Assembly: GCA_021737645.1 (NCBI GenBank)
Contig: JAIPDO010000001.1
Span: forward strand, 62,001-126,000
Length of the DNA stretch: 64,000 nucleotides
Source of the DNA: Desulfarculaceae bacterium
GTDB taxonomy: Bacteria; Desulfobacterota; Desulfarculia; Desulfarculales; Desulfarculaceae
Direction of reading: 5' to 3'
This document shows, piece after piece, positions 23,787 through 34,153 of this stretch. Position 1 is the first letter of the stretch, and each line of letters begins with the position of its first letter. The notes below the pieces were generated by a model. The model had not been told where the DNA came from. It saw only the letters and a program-made list of their open reading frames with translations, and made no database searches. The position numbers and the translations under genes were made by a program.

Positions 23787-24885
23787 GCAACTAATGCGAG
23801 GTTCCCACGTATTGGGCGAGGCCGCCGTGCGGGCCGGCTGCCGTTACTACTTCGGCTATCCCATCACCCCCCAGAACGAAGTGCCCGAATACATGTCCGG
23901 CCGCCTGCTCCAAGTGGGCGGCACCTTTGTGCAGGCCGAGAGCGAGTTGGCTTCGGTCAACATGGTCATCGGCGCGGCCATGGCCGGGGCTCGGGTGATG
24001 ACCTCCTCCTCCAGCCCCGGGGTGAGCCTCATGCAAGAGGGCATCAGCTACCTGGCGGGCCTGGAGCTTCCGGCGGTGATCGCCAACGTGGTGCGCGGCG
24101 GGCCGGGCCTGGGCAACATCGCCCCGGCCCAAAGCGACTATTTCCAGGCCACTCGGGGCGGCGGTCACGGCGACTACCGCACCATAGTCCTGGCCCCGGC
24201 CTCCTGTCAGGAACTGTGCGACCTGACCTTCAAGGCCTTCGACCTGGCCGACAAGTACCGCAACCCGGTGATGATCATGGGCGACGGCATGATGGGCCAG
24301 ATGATGGAGCCGGTGGAGTTCCCCGAGCTCATCGATCCGGCCGACTTGCCCGCCAAGGACTGGACCATAACCGGGGCCAAGGACCGGCCCAGCCGGGTCA
24401 TCCTTTCCCTGCTGCTCAACCCCAAGGTTTTGGAAGACCACAACTTCAAGCTGGTGCGCAAATACGACGCGGTCACCAGGGAAGAAACCGACTGGGAAGA
24501 GTACATGCTAGAAGACGCCCGCCAGGTGGTGGTGGCCTACGGCACCGCGGCGCGCATCGCCAAGGGAGCCATCAAGCGGGTGCGCGAGATGGGGCTCAAA
24601 GTCGGCCTGCTCAGGCCCAAGACCCTGTGGCCCTTCCCGGACAAGCCCCTCAAGGAGCTGACCAGGGTGGTGCGCCAGCTGCTGGTGTTCGAGATGAGCG
24701 CCGGGCAGATGGTGGAGGACGTAAGGCTGGCCGTCGAGGGCCAGGCCCAGGTGCACCTTTACGGCCGCCCCGGCGGGGTGATCCCCACCCCGGACGAGGT
24801 GGCTCACCAGATCAGCCATTATTATTATCAAGCCGGGCTGATGGACAAAGATCAGCCAAGCGGGCGGCTGGGAGGCGCGGCATGA
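23779..24885 (+). CDS. korA: 2-oxoacid:ferredoxin oxidoreductase alpha subunit
   Basis: 368 aa from the GTG at 23779, which has GAGGTG 5 bases upstream; ATG 23794 is an alternative. The alpha subunit contains the pyrimidine-binding TPP domain. The start [16 protein letters not shown] leads into [16 protein letters not shown], a hallmark, then [20 protein letters not shown] and [18 protein letters not shown]. The C-terminal half ([19 protein letters not shown]) is the transketolase-C-like domain. With beta, gamma and delta it oxidatively decarboxylates a 2-oxoacid to acyl-CoA while reducing ferredoxin. The substrate (2-oxoglutarate versus branched-chain) is not decided by sequence. Confidence 0.9.
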   Translation: MAKQLMRGSHVLGEAAVRAGCRYYFGYPITPQNEVPEYMSGRLLQVGGTFVQAESELASVNMVIGAAMAGARVMTSSSSPGVSLMQEGISYLAGLELPAVIANVVRGGPGLGNIAPAQSDYFQATRGGGHGDYRTIVLAPASCQELCDLTFKAFDLADKYRNPVMIMGDGMMGQMMEPVEFPELIDPADLPAKDWTITGAKDRPSRVILSLLLNPKVLEDHNFKLVRKYDAVTREETDWEEYMLEDARQVVVAYGTAARIAKGAIKRVREMGLKVGLLRPKTLWPFPDKPLKELTRVVRQLLVFEMSAGQMVEDVRLAVEGQAQVHLYGRPGGVIPTPDEVAHQISHYYYQAGLMDKDQPSGRLGGAA

Positions 24886-25634
24886 AAAAAGTATTCGAAG
24901 CGCCCAAGAGCCTGAAGGACAACCTGTTCCACTATTGCCCCGGCTGCGGGCACAGCATCATCCACCGCCTGGTGGCCGAAGTAATCGACGAGCTGGGCAT
25001 CCAGGAACGCACCATCGGGGTTCCCCCGGCGGGCTGCGCGGTGCTGGCTTACAACTACTTTGACGTGGACACCGGCGAGGCCCCCCACGGCCGGGCCCTG
25101 GCCGTGGCCACCGGAATCAAGCGGGTGCTCGCCGACCACGTGGTGTTCACCTACCAAGGCGACGGCGACATCGCGGCCATCGGCACCGCCGAGAGCATCC
25201 ACGCCGCCAACCGTGGCGAGAAGGTCACCGCCATTTTTGTCAACAACGGCACCTACGGCATGACCGGCGGCCAGATGGCCCCCACCACCTTGCCCGGCAT
25301 GGGCTCCACCACCACCCCCGGCGGCCGAGACGTGGTGCGCGATGGAGCGCCCCTAGACCTCACCCAAATGCTAGCCGAAGCCAAGGGCAGCGTATTTTTG
25401 GAGCGGGTCAGCGTGGCCACCCCCAAGGGTATCCGCAAGGCCAAAAAGGCCATCAAAAAAGCCTTCCAGGTACAACTGGACGGCCTGGGCTTCGCCCTGG
25501 TGGAGGTGCTCTCCCCCTGCCCCACCAACTGGAAGATGGACCCGGTGGCCGCCTATGAATGGACCGACAAGGAAATGACCAAGATCTTCCCGGTAAAGGT
25601 GATCAAGGACATTACCGGATACGACAAGGACTAG
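24882..25634 (+). CDS. korB: 2-oxoacid:ferredoxin oxidoreductase beta subunit (TPP-binding)
   Basis: 250 aa. ATG 24882 overlaps the alpha stop (ATGA). [13 protein letters not shown] (residues 20-32) contributes cluster or TPP contacts, and the TPP/Mg motif runs from [11 protein letters not shown] to [19 protein letters not shown], with the GDGD and NN ends in the usual order. This subunit carries the diphosphate site of TPP, while alpha supplies the pyrimidine side. C-terminal [14 protein letters not shown] is also typical. Translationally coupled to korA; the gamma subunit follows after 9 bases. Confidence 0.92.
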   Translation: MKKVFEAPKSLKDNLFHYCPGCGHSIIHRLVAEVIDELGIQERTIGVPPAGCAVLAYNYFDVDTGEAPHGRALAVATGIKRVLADHVVFTYQGDGDIAAIGTAESIHAANRGEKVTAIFVNNGTYGMTGGQMAPTTLPGMGSTTTPGGRDVVRDGAPLDLTQMLAEAKGSVFLERVSVATPKGIRKAKKAIKKAFQVQLDGLGFALVEVLSPCPTNWKMDPVAAYEWTDKEMTKIFPVKVIKDITGYDKD

Positions 25635-25643
25635 GAGGCCGCC

Positions 25644-26207
25644 ATGACCAACAAAATGATCTTTGCCGGATTCGGCGGCCAGGGCGTATTGCTCATGGGC
25701 TTCATCACCGCGCTAACCGCCATGCGCCAGGGCAAGAACGTCACCTACCTGCCCGCCTACGGGGCCGAGGTGCGCGGCGGCACGGCCAACTGCACCGTGG
25801 TGATCAGCGACGAGGAGATCGCCTCGCCGGTGGCCAGCAACCCCGACTATGTCATCGTGATGAACAATCCCAGCCTGGTGCGCTTCGCCAACATGGTCGC
25901 CCCCGGAGGCACCCTATTAATCAATTCCTCGCTGGTGCACGGTGAAATCAAGCGTGACGACGTCACCGTGGTGCCTGTGCCGCTCAACGAGCTGGCCCAT
26001 GAGTTGGGCGAGGACCGCTCGGCCAACGTAATCATGGTGGGCGCCCTGGCCCAAGCCACCGGCGTGTTGAGTATTGAGGCCCTGAAAGAGGCCTTGGCCG
26101 AAACCGGCCTAGGCAAAAAACCCAAGGTGCTGGAACTAAACCGGCGCGCCCTGGAAGTGGGGGCGAACACCGCCCGCCAGGCGCTGGCCAAGGAGAAGAG
26201 CGCATGA
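25644..26207 (+). CDS. korC: 2-oxoacid:ferredoxin oxidoreductase gamma subunit
   Basis: 187 aa. Family signature FAGFGGQGVLLMGFI at residues 6-20, then YLPAYGAEVRGGTANCTVVIS and the late ANVIMVGALAQATGVL. The gamma subunit binds CoA in 2-oxoacid:acceptor oxidoreductases. It completes the delta-alpha-beta-gamma set. Its last codons overlap the start of the ACT-domain gene (ATGA), so that gene is coupled to the enzyme. Confidence 0.92.
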   Translation: MTNKMIFAGFGGQGVLLMGFITALTAMRQGKNVTYLPAYGAEVRGGTANCTVVISDEEIASPVASNPDYVIVMNNPSLVRFANMVAPGGTLLINSSLVHGEIKRDDVTVVPVPLNELAHELGEDRSANVIMVGALAQATGVLSIEALKEALAETGLGKKPKVLELNRRALEVGANTARQALAKEKSA

Positions 26208-26638
26208 CCGTCAAGCAGCTCACCATAAGCATGCCCAACAAACCGGGGCAATTGTCCTCGGTCAGCGAGATGCTCGGAGACACCGGCGTCAACGTCTTGG
26301 GCTTCTTCGTATCCACCTCAACCTCCAGTGGTGACGGCATAATGCGTTTTGTGGTGGACAATCCTGAAAAAGGTATTAATGTTTTAAGAGGACAAGGTCT
26401 GGATGTGAAAGAAGAGGATGTGGTCGCCGCTGAAACGCCGCACCACGCCGGGGGTCTCCTGGCAGTTTTGAATCCTCTCAAGCGGGCTCAAGTTAACGTG
26501 GACTACATCTACCCTTGTATCCAAACCGGCGAGGCCACGATTTTGATCATTGGCGCCGGCGGTCAGACCAAAGAGGCAATCGAGTGTCTTAAAAAAGACT
26601 GGATTCGTCTCTACGGTTCTGAACTCTACAACATGTAA
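26204..26638 (+). CDS. Tandem ACT-domain protein
   Basis: 144 aa made of two ACT domains: residues about 4-70 (QLTISMPNKPGQLSSVSEML) and about 72-140 (AGGLLAVLNPLKRAQVNVDYIY). ACT pairs usually sense amino acids. Such stand-alone proteins are often found beside indolepyruvate or 2-oxoacid:ferredoxin oxidoreductase genes and phenylacetate-CoA ligase. No catalytic or DNA-binding domain is present, so it should act as an allosteric sensor for a partner, possibly the Kor enzyme. That is inference from the 4-base overlap with korC. A strong terminator follows. Confidence 0.85.
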   Translation: MTVKQLTISMPNKPGQLSSVSEMLGDTGVNVLGFFVSTSTSSGDGIMRFVVDNPEKGINVLRGQGLDVKEEDVVAAETPHHAGGLLAVLNPLKRAQVNVDYIYPCIQTGEATILIIGAGGQTKEAIECLKKDWIRLYGSELYNM

Positions 26639-26690
26639 CCCCAGCATGATGAGACATCAGACTTCCCTCCTACCGTAGAGAACGAAGACA

Positions 26691-26726
26691 AAGGGCGCGC
26701 CCGCAAGGGCGCGCCCTTTTATTTTT
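26691..26726 (+). terminator. Rho-independent terminator of the kor operon
   Basis: Perfect 12-pair stem AAGGGCGCGCCC / GGGCGCGCCCTT with a GCAA tetraloop (26691-26718), followed by a T-rich tail. Confidence 0.95.
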
Positions 26727-26761
26727 GTGTCAGGCTATTCAGTCTTGTCGCATCGAAGCCT

Positions 26762-27769
26762 CTAGGAAAACTTTTCCCAAATATGTTTCCACACCATGGC
26801 CACGTTCAACACGGCATCGTGCATAATCACCCGGTCCACCTCCGCCAATAGCTTCCTGCCTGGCTCGTCCTGCTCAAACAGCAAATCAAAGGGCGCGGGC
26901 TTTTGAGAGGCGGGCTTGTAAGGCCACCTGGCGGGCGGGGCGATGATACTGGCCACGGCGAAAGAGGCGCGGCAGACCTGAACCATCTCCTCCCATACAT
27001 CGCGTGAGCCCATCTCGGGCACAATGCCCTGGAACTCCAGGCCGAAGGCCGGGTCAACTTCTCCGGCCTTTTTCAAGACCTCACTGACGCTGGGATTATT
27101 TTTAATCAGCTTCTTCTCGGTAAAGAATGTGCCGACTTTCTTGCTCCAGTGTTTTTCCAGTTGCATATGAAGCCCGTTGTCATAGTCGGAAAGGTCCCTC
27201 TCGTCGCTGTGACAGGGCATCATGGCGTCGGCCAAAAAATGACTCAGCATGAAAAAGAACAAGGCGATTTGACCGGAAGAGCATTTTAGCGTGGGCCTTA
27301 CTTTTTCTATGAATTGGACCCGTCCGGGCACCAAGCGCTGTACCCGATCATCTCCGAGAATAAGCATATCGATGTTGTTGATGCTCAGGGCCATGGCCCG
27401 GTTGGGCAGATGCTGCCCCGGGCTAGGGTCGGCCTTGTAGGGCTGCTTCCACCAAGCTTGATCTAAAATAGCGTCGTTGGCGGCGATAAAGGAAGTGACC
27501 AACCTTTCGCTGCCCAGCTTTTTGGCCAGCTTCTTTTGGGAAACCACGAAACGCGACTTCAGGTTCCCGTTATAGGGCCCCATCTTAAAAACGTGGTTTT
27601 GGGTCTTGGAGCCCCCCAGCTTGGCGTCTCGCTTGTCTGGAATCCAAGCCCCGATAGCCGCTTCCTTGGCATGCGGCTTTAACAACTTAATGAGCTGCGG
27701 AACCTTGTTTTCGGACTCAAGCAACTTAATGGCGCGGATGGCGATCCACGCGTGGGTTCGCTGGTTCAT
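26762..27769 (-). CDS. Zinc-dependent phospholipase C / S1-P1 nuclease-like protein
   Basis: 335 aa, ATG after GGGGGG. The pattern H177-LSH-FLA-D181...P185-C-H187 fits the HxxxDxxxPxH zinc signature. The full ligand set H6, D45, H59, H177, D181, H187, H201, E205 keeps the inter-ligand spacings of Bacillus cereus PLC (D to H 14, H to D 4, D to H 6, H to H 14, H to E 4). One difference is a longer insert between H59 and H177. There is no signal peptide, unlike secreted PLC and P1 nuclease, whose N-terminal Trp amino group also binds zinc; here the N-terminus is MNQRTHAW. A cytoplasmic metal hydrolase is likely; the substrate is unknown. Confidence 0.7.
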   Translation of the reverse strand: MNQRTHAWIAIRAIKLLESENKVPQLIKLLKPHAKEAAIGAWIPDKRDAKLGGSKTQNHVFKMGPYNGNLKSRFVVSQKKLAKKLGSERLVTSFIAANDAILDQAWWKQPYKADPSPGQHLPNRAMALSINNIDMLILGDDRVQRLVPGRVQFIEKVRPTLKCSSGQIALFFFMLSHFLADAMMPCHSDERDLSDYDNGLHMQLEKHWSKKVGTFFTEKKLIKNNPSVSEVLKKAGEVDPAFGLEFQGIVPEMGSRDVWEEMVQVCRASFAVASIIAPPARWPYKPASQKPAPFDLLFEQDEPGRKLLAEVDRVIMHDAVLNVAMVWKHIWEKFS

Positions 27770-27806
27770 GACATCCCCCCTTTTTTTTTAATGACCTATA
27801 TTTTAA

Positions 27807-27836
27807 TTACTATTAAAATTTGTGGGCTTATGTCAA
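27807..27836 (-). promoter_or_regulatory. Candidate promoter for the PLC-like gene
   Basis: Minus-strand TTGACA (27831-27836), 18-base A/T-rich spacer, TAGTAA (27807-27812). It lies about 40 bases ahead of the ATG at 27769. Confidence 0.45.
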
Positions 27837-27912
27837 GCCAATCGGGGGCTCTGCTTGCCGAGAAAACTTTCAGATCCGCCATCCTCGCCCAAATAGAAAC
27901 TTTTTTGTGGCC

Positions 27913-28908
27913 TTAAAAATTCCAGCCCCAGAAGCGCAGGAACCCCGGCAGGTCGTTCATATCCGAACTCTCGCGATACCAGGGCTGCAGGCTGGTGTAC
28001 AGAGGGTTGCCCTTTACCCCGTAGGCCTTGTCCATGCCCACCGTCCCGTCCAGGCACCACCAACCGATGAGCAGGGTCTCCCAGGGCTTCCAGGCCCCTT
28101 TTACATGGCCTTTCAGTATGCCGCCGTCCTCGTAGAACAGGCTGGTGGTCCCGCCCTCCAGGGGCAGGCGGCGCAGGTCATCGGCTGGCAGCAGTGGGGT
28201 GGGATGCTCGCGGTACAGACGGGGCTCGGCCAGGCGCGCGGCCGGCTGCACCCTGAGGCCCATGACCCGGTGCTCGCCGGGGCGCACCTCCACCACCAGG
28301 CGAGGCTTCTGTTGGCCACCGTAGTCCAGGCGGGCGGGCAGGGTTTCGCCGTAAAGCTCCACCAGCTCGTCTTGCCAACCGGCGGGATAGGCCCAGGCGG
28401 GGGTGTGGCTGGTGGGAGTCAGAGAAGTGTAGCAGCCGCAGGTGCCCAGGGTGGCCACCAAGACCGGGCGCTGGGCCTGGTCGGTGATCACCACCACGAA
28501 CAGGCCCATGTTGTTGCCCGCGCCTATGAAAAAGGGAATCAGGCTGACCGGGATCTCCGGGAAATGCACCCGGTAGATGTAGGCAATGTAGGAGCCCCTG
28601 GCGGTGGTGAAGCCCACGGTGCGCCAGTACATGGCCGGGCGGGCCGGGTCCATGACGATCTGCTCGAAGCCCTGGGCGTCCCGCGAGGCAACGGGGCTGC
28701 CTATGCGGTTGTAGGGCCGGTCCCAGCCGTGGATAACAAAGGCTGGGGCCAGGTTCCGGGCCACCTCCGGCCCGCCCTGGGGTTGGTACAGGTTCCTTGG
28801 TTCCGGACCGGGCGTCACCTGCTTCAAATGCGCGCAGCCCAGGCCCATGAGCAGGGTAAGCAGGATCATCCCCGCGCCGGTCAGCCGTAAAATTTTACTC
28901 GCGGCCAT
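27913..28908 (-). CDS. Uncharacterised lipoprotein
   Basis: 331 aa from the ATG at 28908 (GAGGGGG upstream). The N-terminal hydrophobic stretch ends in the lipobox LMGLGC (residues about 19-24), so it is predicted to be lipid-anchored. The mature part has no family I recognise; it includes FVIHGWDRPYNRIGSP, YIYRVHFPEIPVSLIPFFIG and a tail rich in Trp and aromatics (GAWKPWETLLIGWWCLDG). It lies 64 bases after the mini-TusB stop on the same strand, and may be co-transcribed with the DsrE-like genes. Confidence 0.7.
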   Translation of the reverse strand: MAASKILRLTGAGMILLTLLMGLGCAHLKQVTPGPEPRNLYQPQGGPEVARNLAPAFVIHGWDRPYNRIGSPVASRDAQGFEQIVMDPARPAMYWRTVGFTTARGSYIAYIYRVHFPEIPVSLIPFFIGAGNNMGLFVVVITDQAQRPVLVATLGTCGCYTSLTPTSHTPAWAYPAGWQDELVELYGETLPARLDYGGQQKPRLVVEVRPGEHRVMGLRVQPAARLAEPRLYREHPTPLLPADDLRRLPLEGGTTSLFYEDGGILKGHVKGAWKPWETLLIGWWCLDGTVGMDKAYGVKGNPLYTSLQPWYRESSDMNDLPGFLRFWGWNF

Positions 28909-28972
28909 GGCCCCCTCATGACAGAGCCACCGCCAAAACGGCGGCGGCCCCATAATCAAGTACGCATCGGGA

Positions 28973-29143
28973 CTACCACCAGGAGATTATCTCCTCGTTG
29001 GCGAAGATAAGCTCCACCAGCTTGTCGTAATCCTGCTCCTGATAAAGGTCGTACCTGGTAACGTCCTTGTCCTCGCCCAAGGCCTTCATGAGGAACTCGG
29101 CGCTCTGGGTGGGCTCGGTCTTTACTATGTAGAGCATACTCAT
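28973..29143 (-). CDS. Short TusB/DsrH-like peptide
   Basis: 56 aa. The AGGAGGG ribosome site overlaps the stop of the DsrF-like gene 9 bases upstream, which supports real translation. The N-terminal MLYIVKTEPT and the C-terminal YDKLVELIFANEEIISWW resemble the two ends of TusB/DsrH (usually about 95 aa), so the middle appears to be missing. There is no cysteine, so it cannot itself accept a persulfide. In TusBCD, TusB is structural; this may be a reduced partner of the two DsrE-fold proteins encoded just before it. The assignment rests on size, end motifs and context. Confidence 0.6.
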   Translation of the reverse strand: MSMLYIVKTEPTQSAEFLMKALGEDKDVTRYDLYQEQDYDKLVELIFANEEIISWW

Positions 29144-29152
29144 GGCTCCCTC

Positions 29153-29464
29153 CTAGAACGGCACGATGATCTGGTAGGTTTTGATCTTCTCGACCATCTC
29201 CTCCAGGGGCAGGTAATCCATAAACTCAAAGCGCTCGGCATTGGCCTTGACGTTGGTGTAGCACTCGCCCTCCAGGTCGTCGAGCATCTCCAGGTTCTCC
29301 TGGAACTCCTCTTCGCTCTTTTCGGCCGGCAGCTCTATCTCGGTGTCGATGAAAAAACAGGCGCCCCACAGGTTTTCCACCAGCAGGCCCAGGGTGGAGC
29401 GCAGCCCCTCCCAGGAATCAGGTGGCTCGTTGACCAAAATGCATACTCTTTCTATGCCTTCCAT
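29153..29464 (-). CDS. DsrE/DsrF-family protein (TusC-like)
   Basis: 103 aa, a DsrE-fold size. It has an opening strand ERVCILVNEPPDSWEGLRSTLGL, a middle strand WGACFFIDTEIEL and a conserved-looking tail KIKTYQIIVPF. Cysteines are C8, C36 and C68, none in a clear DsrE active-site context. It is second in the order DsrE-like, DsrF-like, TusB-like, matching tusDCB and dsrEFH. It starts 12 bases after the previous gene. A sulfur-relay or sulfur-trafficking complex is the likely role, cytoplasmic. Confidence 0.7.
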   Translation of the reverse strand: MEGIERVCILVNEPPDSWEGLRSTLGLLVENLWGACFFIDTEIELPAEKSEEEFQENLEMLDDLEGECYTNVKANAERFEFMDYLPLEEMVEKIKTYQIIVPF

Positions 29465-29476
29465 GACTCCCCTCCC

Positions 29477-29782
29477 CTACAGCACGATGTAGCGATCGCA
29501 CTCGGCGATCATGTCGGCGTGACGCATCTGGGTGGCGAAATCCTTGTCAGCCACCAGCGGAACGGGCTTTTCCATCTTGAACGCCTCGAAGTTGACGTTG
29601 CACAAGCTCACGTGGGCCAGCCCTTCCATTTCGAGGAAGCGGGGGTCCTTGGCAAGCAGCACTCCCCGGTTGGTGAGGAATACCTCTACTTCCTTGCCCG
29701 CCTTGGTGGCGGCTCGGCTTATCCCGATGAGGTGATCCAGGTGCTCATCGGAAGACACGAAGATGCCTAGCTTTTCAGCCAT
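29477..29782 (-). CDS. DsrE-family protein (TusD-like)
   Basis: 101 aa. N-terminal strand and helix KLGIFVSSDEHLDHLIGISRAATKAGKEVEVFLTNRG fit the DsrE fold. C61 in VSLCNVNFEAF is a candidate persulfide cysteine, comparable to the active Cys of TusD/DsrE; C95 is near the end. It would carry sulfane sulfur within a three-subunit relay with the next two genes. First in the minus-strand cassette; the upstream gap to ppx (29783-30131) holds its promoter. Confidence 0.72.
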   Translation of the reverse strand: MAEKLGIFVSSDEHLDHLIGISRAATKAGKEVEVFLTNRGVLLAKDPRFLEMEGLAHVSLCNVNFEAFKMEKPVPLVADKDFATQMRHADMIAECDRYIVL

Positions 29783-30131
29783 AGATACCGACTCCTTTGC
29801 CTAAAATGGTCAACGGTCCGCATAGGGGCCATCCGCAATAACCTTTAATTTACTAGGGTAATCTGCCAGGTGCAAAGGCGCAAGCATTTTGCCACCCGGC
29901 CGACAAGCTCGCGGCCTCCTACCGGTCCGCGATGCCTATTGCTAAACCCCAGGGCTGGAGCATAAACATAACAGAGCAAACGGATAGCTCAACCACCTCC
30001 TGGGTCATGTCCCATGCCTTGCCAAGCACGGCGCGCTCTGTTAGAAAGAGGGGCAACCTTTTAGTTGCGTCCGGCGGGGTTCCTAAATGATAAGCCATCA
30101 TTATCATGACTAATATAGCCGGGAGTGGTGC
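29783..30131. other. Non-coding region with inverted repeats
   Basis: Divergent gap between the DsrE-like gene and ppx; no protein supported. Inverted repeats are TAACAGAGC...GCTCTGTTA (29969-29977 with 30035-30043), with an inner TGGG-TCATGT-CCCA hairpin; GCAAC-CTTTTA-GTTGC (about 30054-30069); and ATGATAA-GCCATCA-TTATCAT (30087-30107), 25 bases before ppx. The first could be a structured RNA and the last an operator. I do not recognise a known RNA family. Confidence 0.45.
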
Positions 30132-32517
<2,386 letters not shown>

Positions 32518-32519
32518 TC

Positions 32520-34073
32520 GTGAGCGAACTACACCAGCAAAAAATCCTGGTCCTGGACTTCGGTTCCCAGACCACCCAGCTCATCGCCCGCCGGGTGCGC
32601 GAGGCCAGGGTCTACTGCGAGATCCATCCCTGCACCATGCCCCTGGACGAAATCAAGGCCTTTGGGGCCAAGGGCATCATCCTCAGCGGCGGACCGGCCT
32701 CCTGCTACGAGCCCGGCGCGCCCAGCGTGGACCCGGCCATCTTCGAGCTGGGGGTGCCGGTGCTGGGCATCTGCTACGGCATGCAGGTGCTCACCCATCT
32801 GCTGGGCGGGGTGGTGGCCCGTGGCTCCAAGCGGGAATACGGCCCGGCCAAGCTCCAGATACACAAGCAGGCAGGCCCCTTCCGTGAAAACGACCTAAGC
32901 GAGCCCCAGCCGGTGTGGATGAGCCACGGCGATCGCATCGAAACGCTGCCCCAGGGATTCGAGGCCCTGGCGGTCACCGGCAACTCACCGGTGGCGGCCC
33001 TGGGCGATGTTGAGCGCCGCATCTACGGGGTGCAGTTCCACCCCGAGGTGGCCCACACCCCCGGCGGCGCGGCCATGCTGGCCGCCTTTGTGCTGGGCGA
33101 CTGCGGCTGCGACCCCATATGGACCATGCACAACTTCGCCGAAGCAACCATCACCGACTTCAAGCAGCGCCTGGGCGGCAAGCCGGTGATATGCGCCCTT
33201 AGCGGCGGGGTGGATTCCTCGGTGGTGGCTCTATTGCTGCACAAGGCCATCGGCAAGGACCTGACCAGCATCTTCGTGGACAACGGCGTGTTGCGCACCG
33301 GCGAGGTCAGCGAAGTGGCGGGCCTGTTCCGCGACGTGTTCGGCCTCAACCTGATCGTGGTGGACGCGGCGGACCTGTTCCTGGACCGCCTGGCCGGGGT
33401 CACCGACCCCGAAGAGAAGCGGCGCATCATCGGCCACACCTTTATCGAGGTGTTCGACGAGGAGGCCAAGAAGATCGGCCAGGTGAGCTACCTGGCCCAG
33501 GGCACCCTGTACCCGGACGTAATCGAGAGCGTGAGCTTCAAGGGCCCCAGCGCGGTGATAAAAAGCCACCACAACGTGGGCGGGCTGCCTGAAAAGATGA
33601 AGCTCCAGTTGGTGGAGCCGCTCAGGGAGCTGTTCAAGGATGAGTGCCGCGAGGTGGGCCGGGAGCTGGGCCTGCCCGAGTCCATCGTCAGCCGCCAGCC
33701 CTTCCCCGGGCCGGGCCTGGCCATCCGCATCATGGGCGAGGTGACCCGCGAGCGCCTAGCCACCCTGCGCGAGGCCGACGCCATAGTGCAGGAGGAGATG
33801 CGCGCCGCGGAACTGTACACCAAGGTCTGGCAAAGCTTCGCGGTGTTGGTGCCGGTGAAGACGGTGGGAGTCATGGGCGACGAGCGCACCTACGAAGACG
33901 TGGTGGCGCTTCGCATCGTGGACAGCGTGGACGCCATGACCGCCGACTGGTCGCGGGTGCCCAACGAGCTGTTGGCCAAGATGAGCAGCCGCATCATCAA
34001 CGAGGTCAAGGGGGTCAACCGGGTGGTTCTTGACATCTCAAGTAAGCCGCCCAGCACCATCGAGTGGGAGTAG
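32520..34073 (+). CDS. guaA: GMP synthase (glutamine-hydrolysing)
   Basis: 517 aa. The GTG at 32520 is preferred: GGAG lies 5 bases before it, and it gives the usual start [16 protein letters not shown]; a GTG 6 bases earlier is also in frame. The class I glutaminase domain has the nucleophile C85 in GICYGMQ and His in [11 protein letters not shown]. The ATP-pyrophosphatase domain has the SGGVDSSV loop. The C-terminal dimerisation domain includes [16 protein letters not shown]. It aminates XMP to GMP using glutamine and ATP. Confidence 0.97.
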   Translation: MSELHQQKILVLDFGSQTTQLIARRVREARVYCEIHPCTMPLDEIKAFGAKGIILSGGPASCYEPGAPSVDPAIFELGVPVLGICYGMQVLTHLLGGVVARGSKREYGPAKLQIHKQAGPFRENDLSEPQPVWMSHGDRIETLPQGFEALAVTGNSPVAALGDVERRIYGVQFHPEVAHTPGGAAMLAAFVLGDCGCDPIWTMHNFAEATITDFKQRLGGKPVICALSGGVDSSVVALLLHKAIGKDLTSIFVDNGVLRTGEVSEVAGLFRDVFGLNLIVVDAADLFLDRLAGVTDPEEKRRIIGHTFIEVFDEEAKKIGQVSYLAQGTLYPDVIESVSFKGPSAVIKSHHNVGGLPEKMKLQLVEPLRELFKDECREVGRELGLPESIVSRQPFPGPGLAIRIMGEVTRERLATLREADAIVQEEMRAAELYTKVWQSFAVLVPVKTVGVMGDERTYEDVVALRIVDSVDAMTADWSRVPNELLAKMSSRIINEVKGVNRVVLDISSKPPSTIEWE

Positions 34074-34153
34074 CGTCCGGCATTGCTCGCCCCGCCCACG
34101 GCCCCGCGCTGGGTTGAGCAACTTACATTCGTCCCAGGCTTAAGGGATCATAC

